Assembly: GCA_031761405.1 (NCBI GenBank)
Contig: JASEVX010000013.1
Span: forward strand, 41,874,730-41,938,729
Length of the DNA stretch: 64,000 nucleotides
Direction: 5' to 3'
Origin: Serripes groenlandicus
Taxonomy: Eukaryota > Mollusca > Bivalvia > Cardiida > Cardiidae
The stretch's first letter is position 1; every line of letters starts with the position of its first letter. The position numbers were made by a program, and so were the translations under genes. This document shows positions 56,201 through 58,045 of the stretch, one piece after another. Below the pieces are notes generated by a model, which saw only the letters and a program-made list of their open reading frames with translations, was not told where the DNA came from and did no database searches.

Positions 56201-57009
56201 TTACCACAAATTAATATGGCTCTAGACTAAGATCAGATAACTAATAACTAATATGCGTCTGCTGCAGATGTGTCAAAATGTGTCTGCATCAGGGAAGGGT
56301 TAAATAACTTTTTTTATTCTGTAAATATTTTTTATATTCAAGGGGTATTTAACGTAAGATTCACAGATCTTGTTTTAAAAAAAAACCATGTCTTGAACAA
56401 ACAACACTCGTAAGAAAATGGATATGTATAATAACAAAACTATTCATGCCCTACTTTAGCCACGCTTTCAATAATAACTATTCGACAATTTTGTATTATG
56501 ATTACCTTAATGCAGAGATTTAAAACGTTAATATAAATATTGAATAGACGAACATAAATGAGCAAAATAATTTCCTTTTGCCAAAATGTGTTCAAAAGAC
56601 GTCAGCTGCAGATGCGTAAAAAAATGCATTTATACATGAAGGAAAATGATTTAAAGACAGAAGATGCAGTCCAACCTTTGTTTAAAGACCACCCATTGGA
56701 AGAGAACAATCTGGTCTTTGTTCACAGATGGTCTTTAATTACAGGATGATTTATGTAGAAAACGAGTAATTAGGAAATTTAAAGTGTGTTTGCTATAGAC
56801 AAGTTATTGCTTTTCAAATGTGGTCTTTAGCAGGTTTGACTGTATACCTGTAATCGTCTTCTCTCCGATCACGTCATAGTTATTGCCCGCAGCTTGTCGC
56901 CATGTTTGTACCGTTAGGTCACCCGCCGCCTTGGTGGCAAACTTCCAGTCCGATATCACTCCGCAGCATGGGACTTTCATTGAGGCATCAAGAAATATGT
57001 ACGAAAATC
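25918..57009 (-). CDS. cadherin-repeat single-pass membrane protein, 17 exons, 5' partial
   Basis: The exons below join with matching phases at all 16 junctions to about 926 aa. Residues 1-134 form an N-terminal beta-rich domain (VPCCGVISDWKF, QNDYIGW). Residues 135-748 hold about six cadherin-like repeats with calcium-site-like motifs (TDTGKITTIVDLDYE, VVNDVNETPEF, NAEDDNPPVL, TVTDDADTAPV). A Thr-rich stalk follows, then a transmembrane helix at about 790-812 (LAWLIPAILLGLAALGLLGY), a Cys-rich juxtamembrane segment (CFRCCSNPGAC), and a basic, proline-rich tail. Repeats EC1-EC4 and EC6 are each encoded by two exons; EC5 is spread over parts of three (exons 11-13). The signal peptide exon is missing. 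At the 3' end a perfect GTAAGT donor overlaps an in-frame stop, so a further tail exon is possible. A calcium-dependent adhesion or receptor role at the cell surface is inferred from the family. It is not a classical cadherin, because no catenin-binding tail was recognised. Confidence 0.82.
26235..26330. repeat. ctcgatattac minisatellite next to exon 17
   Basis: About eight units of 11-13 bp, the nearest 20 bp from the acceptor of exon 17. Confidence 0.85.
26643..26900. mobile_element. MITE-3 copy
   Basis: gtcgagggcatggcgtgaaa on the left, gttacagccgttacacac and gccctcga on the right; the central hairpin gccattgctcgtttcgagca is conserved. Confidence 0.78.
27180..27414 (-). CDS. cadherin gene exon 16: stalk and transmembrane helix
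   Basis: Acceptor TCATACAG, frame (D)TAPVTINIVDV, a Thr/Ala stalk, SDPGN, then a 22-23-residue hydrophobic helix and CFRCCSNPGACSSIGR. Donor GTAAGT, phase 1 in and phase 2 out. The positive residue and cysteines after the helix fit a type I topology with possible palmitoylation (inferred). Confidence 0.85.
27423..27760. repeat. hairpin and partial duplication upstream of exon 16
   Basis: gatcggtattattagt pairs with caataataccgatc. ttgaactcggcaatttccgt occurs at 27445 and 27729. Confidence 0.6.
27762..27842 (+). mobile_element. MITE-1 left-arm fragment abutting the 61-bp satellite
   Basis: gagccgttccacaaagaaac and gcctgcgcagtctcag, then the satellite begins at about 27845. Confidence 0.7.
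27845..29737. repeat. 61-bp AT-rich satellite, about 31 units
   Basis: The unit contains attgaccttgtatatttgat, aattctaataaatcatcg and agtatatgttatagtatag. Alternating variants (taaatcatcgaag / tacatcatcggag) indicate block duplication. It lies in the intron between exons 15 and 16. Confidence 0.95.
29740..29878. repeat. hairpin with about 60-bp arms
   Basis: gtcgatacgtgtttttgtcg and acttgataaaagtgatatcg are followed after a 15-bp loop by the exact complement. The outermost attatcgcctttt / aaaaggcgataat pair too. Confidence 0.88.
29863..30027 (-). pseudogene. 54-aa ORF resembling the N-terminus of DUF3504/Crypton-type proteins
   Basis: ATG at 30027 opens MADGRFVHLSDEEKQIILDN, then NTKRGTATAVKCFTDYLNSL, and stops at 29863 inside a hairpin. 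The N-T-K-R...F-x-x-Y-L pattern resembles the start of tyrosine-recombinase-derived DUF3504 proteins common in bivalves (family resemblance from memory). It sits in a 470-bp insertion within the 61-bp satellite, so it is probably the 5' remnant of a mobile element. Confidence 0.4.
30205..30350. repeat. outlying diverged units of the 61-bp satellite
   Basis: Three diverged units (tgaccttttgtatttgacaa, gaagtatatgttacagtata); the old edge of the array cut off by the insertion. Confidence 0.8.
30565..30730 (+). repeat. copy related to the 5.4-6.2 kb palindrome region
   Basis: agaactctagataaggggca, tccttatttgtcactcaaat and aacaagagagatattttggg correspond to both sides of the palindrome at 5826, but the palindrome itself is decayed. 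Confidence 0.55.
31285..31552 (+). mobile_element. MITE-1 copy next to exon 15
   Basis: gggccgttccgtgagaaacc on the left, attattcggctcat on the right; the right end lies about 20 bp beyond the exon 15 donor. Confidence 0.83.
31574..31680 (-). CDS. cadherin gene exon 15: EC6 second half
   Basis: Acceptor GTATTTACAG, frame (S)DFGVNENGEFVSLRDWTNI...TRTFTLTVTDDA, donor GTTTGT, phase 2 in and phase 1 out. A MITE-1 copy ends about 20 bp beyond the donor. Confidence 0.83.
31736..31960 (-). mobile_element. SINE family A copy
   Basis: Plus-strand ggctttacgccgctttcaac, cagtcgtaatgctaacccca and gaccggggatcgaaaccgcg. It lies just upstream of exon 15 in transcription order. Confidence 0.8.
32207..33170. 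mobile_element. MITE-6, 960-bp AT-rich element
   Basis: Ends ttaaggatgtactgaactga and tcagttcagtacatccttaa are perfect inverted repeats. The interior is very AT-rich with poly-A runs (32299, 33112) and no protein-like frame. Confidence 0.8.
33170..34070. other. intron sequence, little to report
   Basis: Only a 56-bp direct duplication is seen, at 33680-33775 (aaaaaagcgtagcctagg / aaaaaagcgtagcctatg). No exon fits the cadherin phases here. Confidence 0.5.
34078..34290 (+). mobile_element. SINE family C, reference copy
   Basis: Head cgccgtggcctagtggtaag and ggttcgatcccaaatcgagg, body agcctagtactggtttgtga, tail cgccgtgatataactgaatt and gaaaacggcgtaaaacaaca, then (caaa)n. A third tRNA-like head on the same tail. 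Confidence 0.82.
34358..34530 (-). CDS. cadherin gene exon 14: EC6 first half
   Basis: Acceptor TTTTTTTACAG, frame LQITVNAEDDNPPVLTKTSY...NADATDDDFLAKHRRHKY, ending AG before the GTTTGT donor (phase 2). NAEDDNPPV is a clear calcium-binding linker. A 46-bp tandem array begins at the acceptor. Confidence 0.85.
34531..35848. repeat. 46-bp minisatellite beginning at the exon 14 acceptor, about 28 units
   Basis: Each unit is ctgtaaaacatgtgatggcc, tgagaatatatgtaaaaatg, cgcaca. On the gene strand it repeatedly contains TTTTACAG, the same as the true acceptor, whose own tract is the first unit. Confidence 0.9.
35850..36072. mobile_element. MITE-5, right part, abutting the 46-bp array
   Basis: ttggcttactgggtatgttt, ttattgtactggaaagtgta, ttcagcactgtcaagg. 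Confidence 0.7.
36150..36458 (-). mobile_element. SINE family B copy
   Basis: gggtttaacatcgttttcaa, gcaactagctgcttttcgac, and head complement gagctaccgtggctcgcc. It is adjacent to a MITE-5 end at 36070. Confidence 0.82.
36595..36815. mobile_element. MITE-2 copy
   Basis: ttaacccttacctacttgca, central aaattgctcatggtgagcga, right side gtcgtctgctgcag-like and gtggaaatggttttaaa. Confidence 0.75.
37244..37314 (-). CDS. cadherin gene exon 13: EC5 end (71-nt exon)
   Basis: Acceptor TCTCTTACAG, frame (G)RASEVVTCIITVTDKGDLTA, donor GTGAGT, phase 1 in and phase 0 out. It was found by phase and motif, since it is too short to stand alone. The join gives TVTDKG...TTTLQITVNAEDDNPP across the boundary. 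Confidence 0.8.
37315..38060. other. intron 12 sequence with clustered TGACGTCA-like sites
   Basis: gaatgacgtgagaatg, caaatgacgtgaaatc, caatgacgtcatgtca and ctgtgacgtctc lie within 37545-37635. They resemble CREB/ATF sites but may be a decayed repeat. The rest is AT-rich with no coding signal. Confidence 0.35.
38060..38265 (-). mobile_element. SINE family C copy
   Basis: Plus-strand atatatcacagcgccagtta, acagtactaggctaggaaat and gggatcgaacctgcgacgcc. Confidence 0.72.
38293..38512 (-). mobile_element. SINE family A copy
   Basis: Plus-strand gtcagtcgtaatgctataac and cccgaccggggatcgaacta with head complement tgacgctttaccgt. Confidence 0.75.
38525..38730. mobile_element. MITE-2, ends lost
   Basis: agacgagttttaaaaaaacc, central attgcttattatatgagcaa, and cgtctgctgtagatgtgttg. 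Confidence 0.65.
38806..39105 (+). mobile_element. second copy of the composite MITE
   Basis: aggggcgtagctttgaaatt, ccgtcttgtgagaaattcaa, ggcacgtgcctacagcgcct, gagctacgaccctgg. It ends about 40 bp from exon 12. Confidence 0.78.
39146..39320 (-). CDS. cadherin gene exon 12: EC5 middle
   Basis: Acceptor ATTATACAG, frame ATATLPCALFAVVEEDNYDT...DINCGATGHYHIPSARGSAC...EEDDQDNP, donor GTGAGC, phase 0 in and phase 1 out. Three cysteines are unusual for a cadherin repeat and suggest a disulfide in EC5. Confidence 0.78.
39337..39578 (+). mobile_element. MITE-1 copy just upstream of exon 12
   Basis: gagacgatttacgagaaaac to ggttttctcggttcat; it begins about 16 bp beyond the exon 12 acceptor. Confidence 0.78.
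39660..39955 (+). mobile_element. SINE family B copy, sense
   Basis: tagccccggtagctcagtaa (A box), gtgagttcgaatcccagctc (B box), tail gaaaacggcgttaaacccca. The intact head shows the tRNA origin best. Confidence 0.85.
40020..40245 (+). mobile_element. MITE-1, left-truncated copy
   Basis: It starts inside the left arm (aatcgggatcagcctgagca) and ends ttctcgaggaacggctaata. Confidence 0.75.
40780..40979 (-). CDS. cadherin gene exon 11: EC4 second half and EC5 start
   Basis: Acceptor ATTCTGACAG, frame (T)GKITTIVDLDYETLSREG...VYVRAHDGREYSET...VNDVNETPEFTQNFYAIE, donor GTAAGT, phase 1 in and phase 0 out. It carries the strongest cadherin signature in the window: LDYE, then R-A-x-D, then N-D-x-N-E-x-P. 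Confidence 0.88.
40996..41253 (+). mobile_element. MITE-1 copy 17 bp upstream of exon 11
   Basis: tgagccgttcaacgagaaaa to ttgccgtggaacagctcaaa. The polypyrimidine tract of exon 11 lies between it and the exon. Confidence 0.82.
41442..41755. repeat. 60-bp tandem repeat, about five units
   Basis: The unit is atagtgtaaaatgtgaacaa, aaatagcattttctttattt, gctcctacgacgg. Alternating units form a 120-bp dimer (tacaatgca / tacgacgga). Confidence 0.9.
41755..42195 (-). mobile_element. two tandem copies of SINE-like family E
   Basis: The halves (41755-41985, 42003-42195) share gccaaatatgtctaaaaa, cccttattgggcgccaa and acatgcattctctccaattg. Both contain a head complement with agctaaccggacagctta and a B-box-like ggagctcgaacctt. 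This family lacks the common tail. Confidence 0.65.
42365..42589 (-). CDS. cadherin gene exon 10: EC4 first half
   Basis: Acceptor TCATTTTCCAG, frame (N)INHPPNVTNPTQ...IDEHTDEGTPNAK...GIDEDAGDTITFEF...YNFDTD, donor GTAAGT. NHPPNV is a canonical linker and the end joins the next exon as FDTDTGKI. The first 31 nt of the exon plus the acceptor are duplicated about 103 bp upstream. Confidence 0.85.
42560..42750. repeat. 103-bp duplication across the exon 10 acceptor
   Basis: atttgtcacatttggtggat and ggtttatatctggaaaatga occur at 42560 and 42664. The first copy is the real exon start and acceptor. Confidence 0.88.
42810..43055 (-). mobile_element. SINE family A copy with (attg)n tail
   Basis: The tail microsatellite gattgattgattgattg precedes gtgttttacgccgctttcaa; the head side ends ggggatctaacccgcgacct. 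Confidence 0.8.
43085..43775 (+). pseudogene. degenerate non-LTR retrotransposon 3' end (CR1/jockey-like RT C-terminus)
   Basis: A reverse-transcriptase thumb-like segment is readable in three frames: KANQMLGIIRRSFSHMAEK; then from 43187 LVLYKSLVRLHIEYGSSVWS, NIQKRATKLVPSLENKEYPE and LPTLQYRRLRTDM; then after a frameshift near 43470 HNQKLYKCHCRINIRKYLFS and VIEPWNILPKDVVNAKNINN to TAA near 43632. At least two frameshifts and 5' truncation make it dead. The 3' UTR tail runs to about 43775. It lies in the intron between exons 9 and 10, antisense to the gene. Confidence 0.8.
44020..44145 (+). mobile_element. MITE-1 left half
   Basis: gagccgttccacgagaaaac to ggtagaggtatagggtaatg. Its missing half may be the fragment at 44930-45053, separated by MITE-8 and about 190 bp more. 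Confidence 0.7.
44181..44740. mobile_element. MITE-8, 560 bp
   Basis: tacgtatgttgaaccggaat and gacggctcaacatacgtata at the ends. Both arms contain attcgtacgaat palindromes and gtgtgaca-type steps. The interior has a C23 run (44310) and an A14 run. Confidence 0.72.
44930..45053 (+). mobile_element. MITE-1 right half
   Basis: acagataatccacaggaggc to ttctcgcgggacggctcata. Confidence 0.72.
45165..45284 (-). CDS. cadherin gene exon 9: EC3 second half
   Basis: Acceptor TTTTTCAG, frame (N)GDMYATENLNTHRNTPYDVQ...VQDDYNNVTKTTTITIT, donor GTCAGT, phase 1 in and phase 1 out. ITVQDDYN is the D-x-D-containing strand before the next linker. Confidence 0.82.
45309..45522. mobile_element. MITE-2, diverged
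   Basis: ttaacccttcccacatacaa on the left and catgcgggacagagttaaa on the right; it begins about 25 bp beyond the exon 9 acceptor. Confidence 0.6.
46134..46265 (-). CDS. cadherin gene exon 8: EC3 first half
   Basis: Acceptor CGTTTTTCAG, frame (A)NIDVDASATDSGDVVYT...ATDPEKDALTYSM...CPFAMNP, donor GTAAGT. The TDPEKDALTYSM segment matches the D-P-E/D-x-D-x-L-x-Y core of cadherin-like repeats. Confidence 0.83.
46325..46555 (+). mobile_element. SINE family A copy
   Basis: ttggttcgatccccggccgg, gcattacgactgactggctg, and tail aacgccgtgataaaactgga. The 5' half of the tRNA head is worn away. Confidence 0.75.
46570..47345 (-). mobile_element. SINE family A copy with internally expanded minisatellite
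   Basis: The outer parts are ordinary: tcagttatatcacgactttt on one side, ggtatgacccgacctgggct and gcacccgcctccaatactga on the other. The body stretch corresponding to cgtaatgctaaccccgcaac is repeated about 18 times. Confidence 0.75.
46655..47262. repeat. 33-bp minisatellite, about 18 units, inside a SINE
   Basis: The unit is gccagatgtaatgctatcc plus acgaaaccctgatt, with variants ccccgcaac, cctgcaac and cccggcaac. Because 33 is divisible by 3, it stays open in several frames and creates long fake ORFs. Confidence 0.9.
47410..47622. mobile_element. MITE-3 copy with centre deleted
   Basis: gagggcttggcgtgaaatgg and accgtttcacgccaagccct; the gccattgctc hairpin is lost. Confidence 0.78.
47662..47885 (-). 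mobile_element. SINE family D copy
   Basis: Tail gattgattgatttattttag and taccgccgctttcgacggta as in the other families, but the head complement ggcgttcgaacccacgacct and the body are distinct. Only one copy in the window. Confidence 0.6.
48120..48690. repeat. about 120-bp tandem repeat, roughly five units
   Basis: ggattaagataacatttcac, atctcacattaagataatg, and cagcatgactcagaacac; the last two units are shortened. Confidence 0.8.
48727..48940. mobile_element. MITE-4 copy 20 bp from exon 7
   Basis: ttaactctttcagcgccaaa to gcgctgaaagagttaa, centre cagctcgtagtgagctgtct. It sits just downstream of the exon 7 donor. Confidence 0.8.
48963..49127 (-). CDS. cadherin gene exon 7: EC2 second half
   Basis: Acceptor TACTTTCAG, frame (N)YGIYYVPNDGFPLNYD...FYVTCNDGTSDSDTRLFQV...EPNEEPVLTLP, donor GTAAGA. 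It ends with a typical inter-repeat linker (E-P-N-E-E-P-V). Confidence 0.83.
49290..49392. repeat. (gatt)n microsatellite
   Basis: tgattgattgattgatt runs interrupted by ttaatttatttt. It resembles the SINE tail but has no SINE body attached. Confidence 0.85.
49705..49885 (+). repeat. dispersed repeat F copy near exon 6 donor
   Basis: gtttaaagaccacccatggg to ttaagcactggttcgactgt; it ends about 30 bp from the donor. Confidence 0.7.
49915..50092 (-). CDS. cadherin gene exon 6: EC2 first half
   Basis: Acceptor CATTTTGCAG, frame KPNITSLPIGAALLPEETK...FTDDGPLTGVSC...FAMTLIPGTS, donor GTACGT. Its first 22 nt together with the acceptor are copied in the tandem array immediately upstream (50093-50935). 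Confidence 0.82.
50093..50935. repeat. about 110-bp tandem array beginning across the exon 6 acceptor, about eight units
   Basis: Each unit includes cttgttatgtttggcttctg and caaaatgcgatataggaat: 22 bp of the exon start, the acceptor, and intron, then agatacggtagtatctaggt and gtaaagggcgtatcact. Unit starts are near 50080, 50185, 50296, 50434, 50673, 50778 and 50886. Confidence 0.88.
50932..51057 (+). pseudogene. inverted cadherin-repeat fragment in intron 5
   Basis: The plus strand reads MDNAIQRLTPYDNDLDDDDS, then LTIEI...AFKYVGNSYSVL and a stop. This aligns with LTPTDLNPDDVDSLTITI...TFKYDTATK of exon 4, which is on the opposite strand. It lies between exons 5 and 6, which already join in phase 0, so it is not needed on the minus strand. 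It has no convincing donor on the plus strand. It looks like an old inverted exon duplication. Confidence 0.55.
51088..51312 (+). mobile_element. SINE family C copy
   Basis: ccaccgtggccgagtaattt, gggatcgatccccagtcgtg, tail caccgtgatataactaaaat. It ends 37 bp from exon 5. Confidence 0.8.
51350..51465 (-). CDS. cadherin gene exon 5: EC1 second half
   Basis: Acceptor CGTTTCCAG, frame (Q)VKVATSPLTTGSHEVVF...GTGTLTIVVSDN, donor GTGAGT, phase 1 in and phase 0 out. It ends in the linker-like VSDN, completed by KPN of the next exon. Confidence 0.82.
51498..51712. mobile_element. MITE-4 copy about 30 bp upstream of exon 5
   Basis: gactctttcactgctgaatt to ttggtagtaaacgagttaag, centre gctcgtcacgagctatctca. 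Confidence 0.75.
52150..52345 (-). mobile_element. SINE family B copy, tail missing
   Basis: cacaccagaactccacacaa, caactggctgcttttccaca and gtgttcgaacctacaaccat. The 3' tail and its microsatellite are absent. Confidence 0.75.
52365..52544 (-). CDS. cadherin gene exon 4: EC1 first half
   Basis: Acceptor GTTTACAG, frame GDAPSFGSSLPSSV...LTPTDLNPDDVDSLTITI...FKYDTATK, donor GTAAGC. The motif D-x-D-x-L-T-I-x-I followed by a final T-x-x strand is cadherin-like. A diverged, inverted relative of this exon lies at 50932-51057. Confidence 0.82.
52903..53250. mobile_element. MITE-5 copy
   Basis: aagagtgctgaacaccag and ctggagttcagcacctttgt ends; ttgggcttactgggtatgtt inside. Confidence 0.78.
53558..53815 (+). 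mobile_element. SINE family A copy, full length
   Basis: cctccatggtgttgtagcag, aggttcgatcaccggtatgg, and tail acgccgttatgtaactgaaa. It lies 75 bp from exon 3 on its 3' side. Confidence 0.8.
53889..54049 (-). CDS. cadherin gene exon 3: end of N-terminal domain
   Basis: Acceptor CAAACTTTAG, frame HSSAAVIVPFVSTAASVMGR...EEWMFGAVLSA, donor GTATGT, phase 2 in and phase 1 out. It completes the non-cadherin N-terminal domain. Confidence 0.78.
54128..54303 (+). mobile_element. SINE family C copy, head mostly lost
   Basis: tagcctagtactggtttgtt, atcgccgtgatataactgaa, gatggcgtaaaaccctaaca. Confidence 0.72.
54365..54565 (-). other. unidentified coding-like ORF segment in intron 2
   Basis: The minus strand after a TATATTTAG acceptor-like site reads RHDVQFSILEKPIRTHPKSR...MYQQGRQRHQINRDREAVMA...LYRAIALDKQMKTCK and stops. 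It is charged and helix-prone, unlike the cadherin exons. It would break the phase between exons 2 and 3 and contains a stop, so it is not part of that gene. It may be a stray exon or retrocopy; no family was recognised. Confidence 0.25.
54801..54879 (-). CDS. cadherin gene exon 2: N-terminal domain
   Basis: This 79-nt exon after TCGTTTTCAG reads (V)ASDNNMVVSVGTSEQ...QNDYIGW, with the final Trp codon split TG|G at a GTATGA donor. It was found by searching for an exon with phase 1 in and phase 2 out between its neighbours. The join restores DYIGW-HSSAAVIVP. Confidence 0.75.
55014..56255. repeat. 190-bp direct duplication (55014-55210 and 56069-56255)
   Basis: tttatcaagaaaatat, tactcttagagaa, gatatcaaatataattattg and ctctagactaagatcagata occur in both, in the same order. 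Confidence 0.85.
55257..55690 (-). pseudogene. LINE 3' fragment with C-terminal zinc-knuckle-like segment
   Basis: The minus strand reads RGRGLSIARNDHFCPLCLD, then NMYIIEDEFHSFYECPTYDD and FNVSWINNKTLD. The CPLC...H...C order is typical of the C-terminus of many molluscan LINE ORF2 proteins. It ends in an (atag)n tail at 55257-55275, which fits target-primed insertion. Severely 5' truncated. Confidence 0.65.
55997..56305. mobile_element. MITE-2 copy containing a duplicated 190-bp insert
   Basis: Left end ttaaccctttcccacataca, right end gatgtgtcaaaatgtgtctg and catcagggaagggttaa. The middle (56069-56255) is a copy of 55014-55210. The right end matches the right edge of the 25-bp satellite. 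Confidence 0.7.
56262..56520. repeat. flank copy 1 of the 25-bp satellite edge
   Basis: cgtctgctgcagatgtgtca, catcagggaagggttaaata and tatattcaaggggtatttaa to gattaccttaatgcaga. The same 250 bp follows the satellite at 63640-63890. Confidence 0.9.
56660..56845 (+). repeat. dispersed repeat F copy touching exon 1 donor
   Basis: agtccaacctttgtttaaag to ggtctttagcaggtttgact and gta. The exon 1 donor GT is 1-2 bp away. Confidence 0.72.
56848..57009 (-). CDS. cadherin gene exon 1 (first visible): N-terminal domain
   Basis: Acceptor TTATTTTCAG, frame FSYIFLDASMKV...CCGVISDWKF...VIGEKTIT, ending ACA G before GTATAC (phase 1 in, phase 1 out). The two adjacent cysteines and the W-x-F pattern look like an extracellular beta-sandwich rather than a cadherin repeat. 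It needs a preceding exon that was not found. The donor touches a dispersed repeat. Confidence 0.75.
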
Positions 57010-57321
57010 CTGAAAATAAGGAGTAAACCAGTTTCGTACACTTCTCACTCTATGCATTTGAATACTATTATATATTATATACTCAATGATAAAATATAGA
57101 GATTTCCCAACTTGAGAAAACCTATAACATGGTTTTTGTCTACTGAGCAAACTTTTAAATCCGCAAATAAGAGCTTGAATCAACATGACACATGTATTTC
57201 AATCAATGTACACATTTGTCGTTACGCGCGTAGTGACGTCACTGCAAAACTGGCAGATTACGTCATTCAGATCTGTCCGCTTCTGCTCAGGGGTATTGTC
57301 GTATAAAAACGAAAATTATCG

Positions 57322-57502
57322 CCGAGTATATAATATATAGTTTAATAAACATTGTTTTCATGATTTGGGAATCCCCGTGAAAGAGATTCTTGCATATAAA
57401 AACTCGTGCACGAGTTTTTATATCGCAAGAATCTCTTCCACTTGCGATTTAAATCCCGTATCATGAAGAAAATGTTAATTAAACTATATATATCGATACT
57501 CG
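57322..57502. repeat. long hairpin element, about 80-bp imperfect arms
   Basis: The outer cgagtatataatatatagtt pairs with aactatatatatcgatactc. The inner agagattcttgcatataaaa / ttttatatcgcaagaatctc flank cactcgtgcacgag-like symmetry. No ORF. Confidence 0.8.
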
Positions 57503-58045
57503 AAAAGAAAATATGGTGACCAGGGAGCGGGGACTAGGAGAGTTCTCCTTACATGTTTATAGCGAATGCAACATGTCTCGTCTGATTTGAAAATCATTTG
57601 GCGGTACAGCTTTTCTCTGAGATGAATGAATCATACAGTTTTAACAACTGATCCGTCTCATCAGATTCTACATAAGTTGACAGAAGCTTCTCAACAAGCT
57701 GGTGTATGTTACATGTAATCAAAATGTGCAGATGTAGAGACTGATCTGGATATACACTGTTCACAAAATGTCAACTTGTACCTTTTTGAACGGATAGGCT
57801 CAAAGTGTGCCCTATGTTCTCGCCCATTGAAAGCGAGATCGGAATCCATATGCACGTTTCAAAGACTTCTTTATAAACGTCCTATTTATACCGAATTTCG
57901 TTTGGTTAAAAAGTCAATATTTAACCACTTTTCCCACATAATGATAACATTATTCAGCAGACGGCTTTGAAAACGTCGAGGCACCAATATGGAATACACA
58001 CACATATATATAGGAATAAAAGAATGATTGTTGATTGAAGTTGAA

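Noticed and set aside
57840..57895. A minus-strand TATAAATA box at about 57885 with a downstream ATG as the cadherin promoter and first exon
   Set aside because: The short frame has no signal peptide and its nearest donor leaves phase 2, while exon 1 needs phase 1.
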